The position numbers and the translations under genes are program-made. The notes beneath the pieces are model-generated. The model was given only the letters and a program-made list of their open reading frames with translations. It did not search any database and was not told the origin of the DNA. Shown here in pieces: positions 1 through 12,693 of a DNA stretch of 64,000 nt. The DNA lies in NCBI GenBank assembly GCA_026008535.1, contig BRKX01000002.1, forward strand, positions 34,525,501-34,589,500. The letters run 5' to 3'. This DNA comes from Perilla frutescens. Taxonomy: Eukaryota > Streptophyta > Magnoliopsida > Lamiales > Lamiaceae. Numbering within the stretch: the first letter of the stretch is position 1; the number at the start of each line of letters is the position of its first letter.

Positions 1-1866
1 GAGTGAGTTACCTGAGGTCATGTGTTTTTGTCTAGTTTTGAGATATTTTTGGGAACATTTCTGGTGAGGCGCCATTGTCAAACACGTTCTCCCCATGGCC
101 CATTCGCATTGCGCTTTTATCGTATTTCATTCTATCATCGTACGTACATATTATATATATTGTATTGTGTTCGTTGATTCATTTTGTTAAAACCAAGACC
201 TACTAGTCAAGGTCTACTACACACCACAATATATCATATATGTAATATTAACTATACCGTACCCTACTCCACCTACGTGTCCATTTCCCGAACTCCTCTT
301 ACTAATTATCTATGTTTCTCTATAACCTATCTCTTCATCTCCCGATTTTCTTTGCCCACACATTTTTCCCACTGCGTGGAACTATCACTGCACCAGAAAT
401 AAACAAATTTTGTTTTAATGTACCTAGTTATTCATGCACTACAATCCAATTCTATAAAATATTATTATCTGCAAAGATCATGTATATAATTAAAAGTTAG
501 CACGTACGCTACAATGTGTGACCAATACTTAGTGATTTGTCGATGCATAGAACTCAATCGCATTTTGCAACATTTATTGAAAATGGAATAAAATGGGGGA
601 GTGGTGCCTCACACATATGATGTACAGCTACTTTTGTCTTGTCTTTACGACGAATCAAGTAAACTAAAGCGGCAACTTATTTTCTGTCTATTATTTATTT
701 TCTTTTTTCTAATTTTAATTTGCCAATTGAATCATCACCGAGCTTCTTTCTGATAGGAATATAATTGAGTCGAGTTGAGTTAACTGGTATGTTGCTAGGT
801 TCAAGTTCGAGCTCCAATTTAAGAAATTTAGAGTTTCTGGCTTTGAGTTTCATAGAGCAAGCTCAACTCAATCTTAATCATGTTAGAGCTTGGATTCTCT
901 GTTTAACACTTAATTAAGCGAACTTCATAAGCTCCACCTACATCAACTCAATTGCACGTAATTGATATATATGTACATAACTACTTATATTAAGAAATAA
1001 GAATAGCCACTATATATAAAATATTTTAAGCTTGAATTTTGCTCATCGCCCATTAATCGGAGTCTAGAGACTTATTGGGTCGAGTATTGTTGAATTCAAA
1101 CTCAAACTAAACTAAACTGGGTTAATTCAAGTCAAGTTTGATTAATTGTTTCAAGCCAAAAATTTCGATTACTTTGTACATCCTAATTTTCTTACTTCAA
1201 AATTTAAGAACATAAATAATTTTTCTTCCTTTATACATATACCCTTTTTGTATGGTACCCTAAATGTGAAAAAATGCAAAAAATTGTATGATTTCAGCTT
1301 GTTACGATTTTTATCATGATATATAATGAATACTTATACGTTATTAACACAGCTTAAGTCATTAATAGTAATTTAATTTAGTGGTATTCATATGGTCATA
1401 CCTTTGTAATTAAGAATGAGAGATCATAGTACTGATCAATCTCAATCCTTTCATTCCCAACTATAAAACAACTTCAAATAAATATATAAGTGATTAATTA
1501 TATATTTCTCACTATAAAAAAATGATTTTTAGAGACAAGATTATCAGTGACGACAAATGTCGTCACTAATACTAGACCTTTAATTAATAACGACATGCCG
1601 TTTCTAATCATCACATGTCATCTCTAATAAAAAATTTACTATGACATTGTTGTCACTTCAAAATATTTGAGTATTAATTAAGATCACATTTAATTATCAT
1701 TACTATGCATTAAGTATAACATAAGATTAATTATAAGTGTTAGACATTGTAAATTTACTAGATATTTACATATGTATATCATATTTACTAAGTATTAATG
1801 TATTATATATCAAGTTCAAATATCTAGAATTCACACAAACACATATATTTATACAATATCACAAAT
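1..1866. other. A+T-rich intergenic DNA
   Basis: No convincing gene. Short open frames here lack codon structure or known motifs. Between about 765 and 1150 there are scattered GAGTCGAG, GAGCTC and CTCAACTC motifs with loosely inverted ends, which may be an old degraded MITE, but no target duplication could be found. Confidence 0.5.
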
Positions 1867-2205
1867 ATACCGGTATATACCTTTGGTGCGGTATATATCG
1901 GTATACCGTTATAACGGTATATACCGCACCAAAGGTATATACCGATACAACGGTATACCGGTACATAGTGCACCAACGGTATATACCGTTCCAACAGTAC
2001 ATACCGGTATAACGGTATATGCCGAACTAACGATATATACCTAAAAAATTCGGTATCGATATACACTGGTATACTCGGTTTTTAAAATTCTATAATGTTA
2101 TCTTACCGAAAATCTCGGTACGGTATCATACCTTACTGAAAATACCGGTATACCTTAAAGTTCAATATTCTTACATTTTTTACGGTACGGTATGACGGTA
2201 TGATA
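1867..2205. repeat. Degenerate palindromic GGTATACCG array with a perfect 26-bp inverted repeat
   Basis: Many diverged copies of CGGTATACCG-like units (GGTATA, TATACCG, CGGTAC) fill this stretch. At its start, arms 1871-1896 and 1919-1944 are perfect reverse complements around a 22-nt spacer that itself contains CGGTATACCG. Such simple palindromic arrays occur as dispersed plant repeats. The coding frames across it on both strands are repeat translations, not genes. Confidence 0.8.
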
Positions 2206-2849
2206 ATATATTTCTCCAACCCTAACCGCCCACTGAAATTAAGAGATTAAATATACGTGACATAAATCTGAAATAATCAAAATAGCTAGCTAGAATTCAA
2301 AGCTGGAAAGATAAGATCCCAACCATAAATTCATCGTAGAAAATGAAATGGTGCAAATTGCAAGCCTATTAAGCAAAAGGAATGTACGTACGTGTATGGA
2401 TAAGAAATTGATTGGACTTGGACGGTCGATAATAACTAATTAATTAATGGTGGGATCTTCCTTCACTTTTTGTCTCCGTTTAGAGCTGCTATTGTTGATG
2501 CCATGTTCCTTCATTTTGCAACCCAAAAATACTAATTATTTTCTATTATAATACATACTAGTATACCATATGTCTCATGCATATCGAATGTTATATTGAA
2601 TGAATTATAAATTATTTATATATTTTTAAGATTGGAGAAATTGGGTTAAGAGGCCGCCTAACTAAGCTGCCCTTAGTCGTGCCGGAAACACCAAAGTCGG
2701 CGGTAAAAGTCGTGTCGGAAACAACCAAGTCAAGTGTAAATCAGGAAAACTGAGTGCTCACTATCCAGACGGTCTCGACATCAATTAATCGGCTAATTAG
2801 GTATCGATTAAATCTTTCAAATTTTGTAGTTCAAAATATGACCAAATAT
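2206..2849. other. Intergenic DNA with a G+C-richer patch
   Basis: Nothing recognisable as a gene. Positions about 2641-2790 are markedly richer in G+C than their surroundings and contain repeated GTCGTG/CCGGAAACA motifs. This could be the remnant of a transposon end or inserted fragment, but no boundary is visible. Confidence 0.4.
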
Positions 2850-3125
2850 AAAATTTGAGGTTTTATACTCTTTTATACACAACCTACATCTGAATTCTTC
2901 AATCTACAACGAATGTGAGATGTAGGAAAATTGGAAAAAAGCTGCAGAACTAATTTGAGTTTTCAATTTAAGGTTATCACTCTTTTATACAAACCCACAT
3001 CCTAATTTTTTTAATCTACAACCGATGTGAAATGTAAAAAAGATTGAAAATTTAATTTGAGCTTTTATACAACAACATACATCTCAATTTTCATCATACA
3101 ACAGATATGAGACGTAGGATAAGTG
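2850..3125. repeat. Three degenerate tandem repeats of about 100 bp
   Basis: Three successive blocks (about 2855-2940, 2958-3050, 3059-3125) repeat the same order of motifs: TTTATACAACA, ACATC(T/C), AATCTACAAC, then GATGTGAGATGTAGG and GATTGAAAA. The copies are well diverged, so this is an old local tandem duplication. Confidence 0.65.
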
Positions 3126-4974
3126 AAAATTAATATATAAATAACAATGTATAATAATATATTATAAAAAATGCATAGACTCTGTCTTGCTATATATTAT
3201 CACATGTAACTTTATGAACCCACTTATAGAGGAACAAAAGATCATGGTCCTAATGATTGATATGTAAATTTAGAATTTTACAAATCAACAAAAAAAAAGA
3301 ATGAAAAGTGGTAAAAAAGTATATTTTTTATTAAAAAAGTCAAGTAGATTATCTTTAAAGATTTGAACTCAATACAATATTTTGGATGTGGATCTTGAAT
3401 GTTTTAATATATTTAATTAAATTAAAAAATTAAAAATATTTTAATTGAATTTTTAATATATTTAATTCAAATTTTTAATTTTAAAATGTTTAATTTCTAA
3501 AAATTTAAAATGCATTTAGTATTAAATTGATAAAATCAAATGTAAAATATCAAATATTATACTTAATATCAACTGAAAGACCGAGAAAGGTGCACAACCA
3601 TTATTGGGGTTCACAATTTAATTATAGTTTGTTCATATACAATATTATGTCTTAATTCTTCAATGTAGATTAAGTTTGGTTGAAAATTAAAATATATAAG
3701 TCTTACCTATTTAAAATATGTTTAAAGTTGAAGAGTTCCGCTCATCTAACCACCGTAGGCATTAATTAATGTGCCCACAATTGATGTGGCATGCTAGGTG
3801 GACAGATTAGTCAATCCTTCCAATCTCCACATTTAGTAATTATTTTACAATATTTATTTTTTCAATCATATTCTAAACACTTAGCTTCCTTATATAAAGA
3901 TATAACCTTAATCAATATTATCATAATTATACAAGGAATTAAACATATTGTAAATCAACGAAGCTTTTATCTCATCATCTTCATTAATTAAACACCTCCT
4001 TAATTTCTCATAAACTAATATTGCAATTCACATAATTCTTCACGCACACACGGCTCTCAATTTCCTTGTTCGCCTACTCTATATTATTGTATTAACAATG
4101 TTCAAACTATATAAACGTATAGTTTATGACGCACGTGCTTATGATTGTGATGAAAACTCAATATATTTGATTCTCCATTTATATTTTTATTCATCTTCTT
4201 CGTTTATGTCATAACTGGAAGTTTAGCAAATCTCTCTTTTTTTTCAAACCTAGTAAATCATATTGCTGGAACAAATGAAAGAATAGAAGAATGGATCAAA
4301 GAAATCATATAAGGGATTATGGGTAATAAAATAGTGAATATACCTCCGAGTGATAAATGCGAGATATTGATTGATTTTGTTTGAAAATTTCAAAGAAGTG
4401 TGCATGAGGAATTTCACGTGTTTGATTCCGTAATTAATATTAATACTATTATTGGTTGGCTGGGTGGAAGTTAAAACATCTGCACCAATATGCGTGTTCA
4501 ATTCCTTCTCATCAGATTTTTACTTTTCATATTTTTCAAATAATATTAGCAAAATAGTGCACAGATAATTGAAAATAAAAAAACTTTCGCCAGATAAATT
4601 ATTAATTACACATAATAAAATATAATCATTTATTCATCTCCCAATTATATATATGTATGATTTGTGTGTTTAGCTAGAGAAAATTTTATAATAAAATTGC
4701 TCAAAAAACACACACACACACACACATATATTCTTATACATGTATTGTGTAGGTAATCAATTTACACATACACATGTATATCAATCAATTTTATAATGAT
4801 TAATGCATATATTATGTGTAAAATCAATCAAATCAATGTATGTTCCTATAAATAAACCATTAATTATGGTAATAATATATTTAATGACAATTATATCAAA
4901 TATAACATCATTCATATCACTTAATAATTTATTTTTGTAAAAAGTTCAAATACACCATAATGATTACTCTCACG
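3126..4974. other. A+T-rich intergenic DNA
   Basis: Nothing gene-like. It contains poly-A/T tracts and a short CA microsatellite near 4709-4727. The frames at 3791-3991 (+) and 4250-4501 (-) show no domain, no sensible composition and no promoter context. Confidence 0.5.
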
Positions 4975-5543
4975 CAGTGACGAACCTACACTAGACCAAG
5001 GGGGTCACTGGACCCCCCTGAAATTTTAAATTTTTTTACTATTAATATAGTAATAATATATGTTTTTAGCAAGTTTTTTTACAAAAATAGATGAATATAT
5101 TTATGTCTTTATAGTTTGGCCCAATGGTTGAGATAGTTATTTTTGTAATTGAGGTCATGTTCAACCCCCCCCCCCCAAAAAAAACATATTTTTTTTATTT
5201 TTTTTCCTAAGGTGGCTTTACTTTTTTCTCTTGGGTCGATTTATTTTTTACTTTTTTTTAAATTGAGAATTATTTCAATTTGTGCAGTTTTATTTTCACT
5301 ATTAATATAATTGTTGTATTTTTATTTATTTGAAACAAGTTGTTGTATATTTATTTATATATTTTTATACAAAAGTTTTGTATTTTTTATTAAAGTGACA
5401 ATTGCCTTTTGTCATTGTAGATAGCAAAAAAATAAATATTATATATAATATTTTTATTAATTTTTATATATATTTATTTAGTTTTGAAATCTTATGAAAT
5501 CCAAAATTAGATAAAATATTTAAATAATAAAGATATTATTATA

Positions 5544-6335
5544 TGATAAATATCAAGAGTCATTGACAACAAGTAATTATCTTTCAAAAATATATATATC
5601 AATTTCTAACAGCCAATGAGATGTGTCACGTCAGTCTTAGATCTCTCTCCCTACAACTATAATAGGGGTCTTCATATCACTTGAAAAACACACCAGAAGT
5701 CATTTGAAGAGTTCAAGAATTTGAGAAAAAATTTCATAAGTGAAATTCTCTCAAATATTCAAGGCGTTCTTCACCAAATTCATCCTGAATACGGCGTTTG
5801 ATTCTTAGCAAGGCAGTCAAATGCGTTCTTTATCAAATTCATCCCGAAATTGGCGTTTGATCTGAAATCAAGGCGTCGGTCCTCCGAATTAACGTTATCA
5901 AGACTAAAGATTAAGTCAAAAAAGATCGAGGATACAAATCTTCCCCTAAAATTTCAAAGACCAAGTTCAAATAACAAGTCCGAGAAAATCAAAGAGATAA
6001 ATTTACTCTGAAGATTTCAAAGACCATTTGAAAATCAAGTCTTGAAGAGAAGAATCAGAGAAAAAAATAGAAATTGGATCCAAAAAATACAATTTGATCT
6101 GAAAATCATTTAAATTGTACACTATTTTATATTTTAACAAATTAAATATAAAAATTTGTGTTACAATCATATGTATCGAGAAGCAAATATCGTGGCTCAT
6201 ACCCCAACTTGCTCAGTTTGGAGCGGGGTGTGAGTCTCTCTGGACCTGGAATAAGAATTTTCTTCACTGGTTGAGGTTGTTAGTTGATTAATAAAGATCT
6301 TTATCCAAAATCCAATCCGTAGATTTTTCAGTCCA
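5544..6335 (+). mobile_element. Probable solo LTR inside a hAT element
   Basis: The segment starts TGATAAATATC and ends TTTTTCAGTCCA (TG...CA). It is flanked by TTATA and CTATA, a 4 of 5 match expected of an LTR target duplication. Near 5657 there is a promoter-like CTATAATAGGGG, preceded by a CACGTCA motif. Downstream come repeated AAGGCGTT...TTTGATT phrases and, close to the end, AATAAAG as a possible polyadenylation signal. This order (promoter, leader, poly-A signal) suits an LTR. Boundaries are tentative and the retroelement family is not identified. Confidence 0.45.
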
Positions 6336-6350
6336 CTATATATATATATA

Positions 6351-6603
6351 GGGGTTGGTTATAATAAGAACTAGGTATTCCCGTGAGAACTATAAATCAT
6401 GCTTATTTAGTGCAATTTTGTAGCTTATCTTGTTGTATTTTGGTGCTAGTGACACTAGCACCAAAATACAACAAGATAAGCAATAATTTTTTTAAAAAAA
6501 AAAATTAGCACTAAAATACAATAAAATAAGCTATAAAATTGCACTAAATAAGCATGGTTTATAGTTCTCACGGGAATACCTAGTTCTCATTTAAACCAAT
6601 TCC
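6351..6603. mobile_element. Foldback MITE inserted in a TA repeat
   Basis: Nearly the whole element is one inverted repeat. The outer arms (about 6351-6453 and 6505-6603) share GAACTAGGTATTCCCGTGAG and the following 50 bases with few mismatches. The left arm also pairs with a second, adjacent partner: 6423-6451 and 6453-6481 form a perfect 29-bp palindrome around a single base. Both flanks are TATATA, consistent with TA target choice. No coding capacity. Confidence 0.85.
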
Positions 6604-6743
6604 TATATATATATATATTATGTATATATTTACATACTTATCAGTTTGTTTTATTTTTAAAATTCATAATTATGTATATAAATAATATTTTTTATAGTAT
6701 TATTAAATGGGCCCCCTAAATAAAATTCATGCGTCTGTCACTG

Positions 6744-7932
6744 CTCTCACGTATGGTCACATAAGCATTTTACAAAAAAGAGGCCTCAATATATTACTCA
6801 TAATGTTTTTATTTTACATCGGACTTAATTTGTATGTCATTTCAGAAGAAGAATCATTTTTAAAAAATAATAATTAGTGATTCTGCAACTTTTATATGGA
6901 TCATTCAACAAATAATTAAAATTAATAAATAAAATCGCGTGAAGTCATTGATGTGGAATTTAAATTTAAATAATCAACATTTTAATTATTTATTTAAAAA
7001 TATATTTTATTTTAAAAATATAATATTTATACTATTATTGTTTTAACAAAAAAAAGTTAATAATATAATTTATTATCAATTAAAATATATAGATATAAAT
7101 TAAATATCAAATAATAATTTTATATTTTGGTGTATATATAAAGGCTCTAAATAAAGGTTTTTTTTTTTGTGTTAATATATCATATATACATAGTTTTTTT
7201 TTTTTAATTTATGATGAACTACACAATTTAGGTACAGTCCTCTTTGTTTTTAGTCTTTGTCGTAAATTAACTATAAGTTTATGTTTAATTAATTTATAGT
7301 TAACTGCAAATTTTCGGATTCAGGCTCAAAAAACATTGTGGTTTTCTTTTAATGGCGGGTATTTTTTTTTGCAATGAATTTATATTTATTTTAACACAAC
7401 TTAATTTAAAAATTAAATTTATTAGATAAATGTTAATTAATCGTTATAAAAAAATATTATGATCTTGGAGTATGAACAATTGCACACCAATGTTACTTGA
7501 TCATTTATGAAAGAAAGCTCATTCACTTTAAAAAAAAACTATCATATTTAGTGATCAAACTTCATTATAAAAAAACAACCATATTTAGTGATAAACTTCA
7601 TTATATTCTTATTTTTTTCACTTATTTTAATTTTATAAAACACACACCCAGACACAAACAAATTCTTCTATTCAATAGTTGTATAAAGTTTATAAAAGAA
7701 TGATACTTTTTAATGTTAGAAGTGACACTTTTCAGTATTAGAAATAATACTTTTTTCACTTATATTCTATGTATCCTAAGTCTTCCTATTTCCGTCATCT
7801 GACTTATGTTCTTCATGTAGCATTCAGACCGAATGACTCTATAAAATTACGTCAATACTTCTACATAATATGGGTAACATATGAGGCATTTGTATTTTTT
7901 ACCGGGAAATCTTCATAATTGTCACTACTAAG
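6744..7932. other. A+T-rich intergenic DNA
   Basis: No gene or bounded element seen. The frame at 7497-7703 (+) is low-complexity Lys/Phe/Ile-rich translation of A+T-rich sequence. Confidence 0.5.
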
Positions 7933-8240
7933 TAGGGATAGTAATTCGGGTCACCCCAGTCGGGGTCAATGGGAAAAATCAGGCCGGATTGGGCCGGCCC
8001 AAAATCGTTTCGAGCCTAAAATATAGAGGTCCAGTCTGACCTGATTTTCAGGCGAGGTCGGGCCACTCGTAGGCTTTAGTGTAATATTTTAGATTTTGAG
8101 CTAAATGGTCAGCCCATTCGGGCCTTTCAAATTTTCAGGTCGAGCCGGCCCAAAGTCATTTCGGGCCTAGATGTTTTTCGCCCAACCCGACCCGAATTTA
8201 GGCTAGTCTGGCTCGCGCCAGGCCTAAATTGCCACCTCTA
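7933..8240. mobile_element. hAT-type MITE (308 bp)
   Basis: Left end TAGGGATAGTAATTCGGG and right end, read in reverse, TAGAGGTGGCAATTTAGG form imperfect terminal inverted repeats typical of hAT MITEs. Flanks CTACTAAG and CTGCTTAG match at 6 of 8 positions, an eroded 8-bp target duplication. The inside is G+C-rich with many CGGGCC/GGCCCG words, in contrast to the surrounding DNA. No coding capacity. Confidence 0.75.
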
Positions 8241-8313
8241 CTGCTTAGCTTTCAATTCGTTTCGAATCATGAAACTCCAAATCTACATAAAAATTGACAA
8301 ATATGATGACAAC

Positions 8314-8345
<32 letters not shown>

Positions 8346-8951
8346 TGACAACTTAACGCTTTATTGCGTTTACTTTACAAATATTGATATAAATGATTGT
8401 AAATGTTAGTATTCTTTCAAAAACTTGACAACATTTATATCAATTGTAAATTAAATCAATCAAAAATGACATATACAAGGAGTCTTCTAAATTTTGTTCC
8501 TTAAAATATTTTATATTTCTATGTCATATTGTTTTATTTAAACATACATATTTTAATAAAATAATATTTCACTGCACAATCACTATTCTCATATTGAATT
8601 ATGTAATATTATAAAATTTAAAATATAATATTTCGTGCATCGCACGAGTGCCATAGTTATAATATATAACTATATGTATTGTCGCGCCAAATAGTTCTGG
8701 AAAAACGTTGAGTTTGTTTCCATGAATATATATGACAGTGTTCTTCCCAAAAAAAAACAAAGAAATTTGTTTCCGTCAATATGACATCTTTTTTCCAAAT
8801 ATGTAATAATAAATAAATTGTTTCCATAAATATGACTGGCTTTTATTGACCTGATCGACTATATATAGTGACAATGAATAAGGAACAGGACCACGTCATT
8901 ATTTAATATGGTAACCAGATAACAAAAATTAATATTTTTTCCTAAAAAATG

Positions 8952-8952
8952 A

Positions 8953-9004
<52 letters not shown>
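8952..9004. repeat. ATT trinucleotide microsatellite
   Basis: An uninterrupted run of ATT/TTA units of about 53 bp. Confidence 0.95.
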
Positions 9005-9005
<1 letters not shown>

Positions 9006-9655
9006 GAAAGATCATTTTTTTTTTCTGGGTGTCAATAGACATATTTTATTACCACTTATGCAGCATCAGTAATAAATGCTGCATGTGTTTGCTAGTTTTT
9101 GTAGCAAATTAATTCCATCCAACTTTCCACAATCAATATTTGATTACATTTGCGTGGTCGAAAGCTTGGCACGACTGCAGATAAATTCATTTGCTTATTT
9201 TTTATTATTTTTATTATTTTGCGTGTGTCATCGTATGATATTTTTCAATTTTTTGGGATATTTTTCAATTTTTTGATATTTTTTCATAAAAGCTGGCTCG
9301 GACAAACATTTATTTTTAGAACTATATTATATTAGGAAATATCTGAATTGAAAGAAAATATGCATGATTAGTTGATTACGTAAGCGCAAATAGATATTAC
9401 AACATGAGAGGCTTATACCCTACGAACGTAGGTGATATAAATTAAAAAGAATACTAAAATCAAAATGTTAATATTCTTGTCGGTGAAAAGTATATTTACA
9501 ATAAAACTTAAATATTCACATCACAGTAAAATTCATTTTTCTGTTAGAACAATTGAAACACGAATTCACAATACAATCGGAAATAAAAGAACTTAGAACA
9601 ATAGGTACGGTGTTATTATCAGTGGCGTTCCAAACAAAAATGTTTGGGAGAGCCT

Positions 9656-9660
<5 letters not shown>

Positions 9661-9704
<44 letters not shown>
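9661..9704. repeat. TA dinucleotide microsatellite
   Basis: An uninterrupted run of about 22 TA units. Confidence 0.95.
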
Positions 9705-9706
<2 letters not shown>

Positions 9707-10126
9707 CGTGGGTGAGGGGAAATCGGCCGACAGCGTATCATCTGAATATATACAATGTTATGAATAGAATAAAAAAATTATAAATAAAGATGATGCATGT
9801 TTTTCAGTTTTGAATAGAATAATCAATTCCATCAGTAGAAATTCCAAAGTATATGTGTTTCACAAAAACAAAAAACAAAAAAAATGTTAAATTATTTGAT
9901 GTGTGCATGTAAACTCATGACGCCGTTAATATTCAAATTTAAATTTATGCACTATGAAATATGTGTAATTTCAGTTATATGTCTAAATTTTAACGTATGA
10001 ATATCATGTAATTGATCTTGGCTCTTAGGGTACATAATTGCAATGCGACTTGGAAGAAATCACAAGCAACTAATTTAGCATTGCAGGTTGCAACTTAATT
10101 GGAAGGAGAGAAAAGAAGCTTTGGTA

Positions 10127-10674
10127 GAGAAAATTTCGATTTTGGTCCCATAGGACATGGCCTAGTCCGATTTTGGTCCCAACCCTATCGCATTTGGTCC
10201 TATTTCAGAAATTGTTATTAAATCTGGTCCCATAGGACTTGGATTATCATTTTTGGCCCCACAATTTAGACGGAAAAAATAAATGGGGTAACGGCTGCTA
10301 GTTTTGGGACCAAAATCGATAATATGGGATTAAAAGTGAAATTTTCAGCGAAATAGAAATCCTAAAATGTAATCAGCTATGAACGATTTTTGAGCCGAAA
10401 AATTGATCAAATGTTAGATTTGTAAATAGGGGGGGTACTTTTTATTATTATTTTTTTAATTGGGTTATTTAAAAAAAAATACTACAATAAAAACGCGATT
10501 TAACAACGGATTATAATTTGTTTTAAAATACAGACACATTAACAACAGATTAAAATTAAGATATTTAATGACAGATTTTTTTGTCTCAAACTTAACAAAG
10601 AACACACGTCGTATTTTAATTTTATTTTTTTATTTTTTTATGTTAACTACACAATAACGACATATTTTTTATAA

Positions 10675-10715
<41 letters not shown>

Positions 10716-11848
10716 TTATTTTTCAATTACTAATTAATTACAAATATAAATTTTTTTAAATTTTTTATTTATTTTACATGATAATTTTTAATTTTTTTTA
10801 ATGTTATTAATTTTTTAATTACTATATAATTACGAATTTGAAATCAATCTTTTTAATATTATTGATTTTTTATTTATTTTACATTTTACAATTTATTTCA
10901 TTTTTAATGTTTTAATAATATATATTATTTTTTAATATTATATATTTTTCAATTACTAATTAATTATGAATATAAATTTTTAAATATTTTTATTTATTTT
11001 ACTTTATGATTATTAAATTTTTTAATATTATTAATTTTATAATTACTAATTGATTATGAATTTGAAATTAACTTGTTTAATATTATTAATGTTTTATTTA
11101 TTTTACATTTTTAATATTATATATATTTTTTATTTTTCACTTACTAATTAATTATGAGTATAAATTTTTATTATATTTTCATTAGTTTTACTTTACGATT
11201 TTTAAAATTTTATATTACTTTATATATTTTTTTATTATTTTATATTATTTTTAATATTTTGGGCTTACTTTACATTTTACAATAATTTAATTATAAAATA
11301 ATCAACCATAATAATGAATTATTAATTGAAAATTAAAATTAAATATTAAAAATAATTATAAACGCTAATTAGATGTGGTGAACGTTCATAAATAATATTG
11401 TAAAATTAAACTAAATAAAAAAATTCCCTGCCTTTAGGGGTGTAAACGAGCCGAGTATCTTCTTGATCGAACTCGAGCTCGACAGAAAATTAAACTAAAT
11501 AAAAAATGGCTTTCTTTTGATTTAGTAGTTGTAATTTGATGATTTGGTGAGTAAATATATATATAGATGCATGTTCATGGGAAATTTGGAACCAAATTAG
11601 GTTAAATTTCTACCAAATCAGTTTAATTTTGCCTCCAATTGAATTGCAAAGAAAAAAATTTCTAGCATTTTTCTGTTTGGGACCAAAATCGATATCAAAA
11701 TGAGACCAAAATCGATAATTTTTTAAACGGAAAACATTACGGCGGGACTACAATTGATAATTCAAACGATTTGAAACCAAAAGTGATAAGGATAGGACCA
11801 AAATCGGACTAACCCATGTCCTATGAAACTAAAATTGAAATTTTCTCA
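10127..11848. mobile_element. Non-autonomous Mutator-like element (about 1.7 kb)
   Basis: Ends of about 95 bp are inverted repeats: the left reads GAGAAAATTTCGATTTTGG and the right, reversed, TGAGAAAATTTCAATTTTAG, both continuing through CATAGGACATGG and TAGTCCGATTTTGGTCC. Flanks GCTTTGGTA (10118-10126) and GCATTGGTA (11849-11857) match at 8 of 9 positions, as expected of an aged 9-bp Mutator target duplication. The interior is very A+T-rich and encodes nothing recognisable. It includes an ATT run near 10676-10708 and a GAGCTCGAG-type patch near 11440-11490. Confidence 0.75.
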
Positions 11849-11857
11849 GCATTGGTA

Positions 11858-12451
11858 CAACCGTCCATACATTTCCATCGCCCACCTTCAATATCGTTTA
11901 TTTTTCTCTCATCCCCCCCCCCCCCCTTTTTCCTTCCTTTTATTAAAGGCTTGAAAATTCAAAATAATAATTTGATACAAAAAATTTATTAGATAAGTTA
12001 AATATAAATTAAATTACTTTATATTTTAAAATAAATAAATTATTTGATTAAATTAAATTATATAAGTGAGTATTGTAAATAAATAAATATATGAAAATTA
12101 TGTGTATATTAGTGGAACCCTATGCGAATTATTTTTCGGGTTTAGTATAATTACAAGAATAGAATTGGTAGAAGTTATTTTTTGATCGGTAATAAGTTAA
12201 AAATGGATAACTTCAATGTTGCATTGTTACCACTCTTAGATAATTTAAATCATAGTTTTGAAAATTAGACCAGACTGGTCGGTCATTTAACTATGAACAA
12301 GTCACTACTTCAGTCCAATTACTTATATTTTCATAATTGCATTTGACCTAGTTCGAACCAGTCAAAAATTGTTGAACTGGTGAAACGGTAACGATTTGAT
12401 TGATTCAAAATTTCAAAATATATATATTTTTAAAAAATAAAATAAAAATTA

Positions 12452-12497
<46 letters not shown>

Positions 12498-12693
12498 ATT
12501 AAAATTATATTTCCTTGTTTATTAATTATTGAATACTATAAGTTCTAAAATATATTTTTAAAGATATTTACGTGGATATATTTAATGTGAAATTATCAAT
12601 AAATAATTTTTATTTATTTTGCATTAATAAAAAAATATTTTTTTAAATTTTATTAATGTTTATTATGGTATTAGTTTGTATTAATATTCTTAG
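11858..12693. other. Intergenic DNA, possibly an older element's left part
   Basis: From about 12250 the sequence reads GTTTTGAAAATTAGACCAGACTGGTCGG and continues with AACTGG motifs. A related inverted stretch with ACTTGACC and GGTTTAACTGAAC lies at about 17410-17480, beyond the 12703-17296 element. That element may therefore have inserted into an older repeat, though the match is weak. A TA/TG microsatellite lies at about 12453-12498. No gene. Confidence 0.4.

Larger units (their letters stand above)
4975..6743. mobile_element. hAT-type non-autonomous DNA transposon with nested insertions
   Basis: The element begins CAGTGACGAACC and ends GTCTGTCACTG, so the terminal CAGTGAC is inverted. It is flanked by a perfect 8-bp direct duplication CTCTCACG (4967-4974 and 6744-6751). 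An 8-bp duplication with CA(G)...TG ends is typical of hAT elements. No transposase frame is present. Internally there is an LTR-like segment (5544-6335) and a foldback MITE (6351-6603), so the original element was much shorter. A poly-C/poly-A run lies near 5165-5185. Confidence 0.75.
8241..10126. other. A+T-rich intergenic DNA with a Helitron-like 3' hairpin
   Basis: No gene. Near 8630-8645 the sequence CGTGC-ATC-GCACG forms a short hairpin followed by CCATAGTT, resembling an eroded Helitron 3' end (hairpin then CTAGT), but no matching 5' end was found. ATT runs occur at 8317-8345 and 8952-9004 and a TA run at 9661-9704. Confidence 0.4.

Noticed and set aside
1737..2066. Tyr-rich frames on both strands
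   Set aside because: Pure translation of the GGTATACCG repeat array.
8628..8655. Helitron terminus
   Set aside because: The hairpin is good but the expected CTAG(T) reads CATAGT and no 5' end could be found, so it is only mentioned in the intergenic entry.
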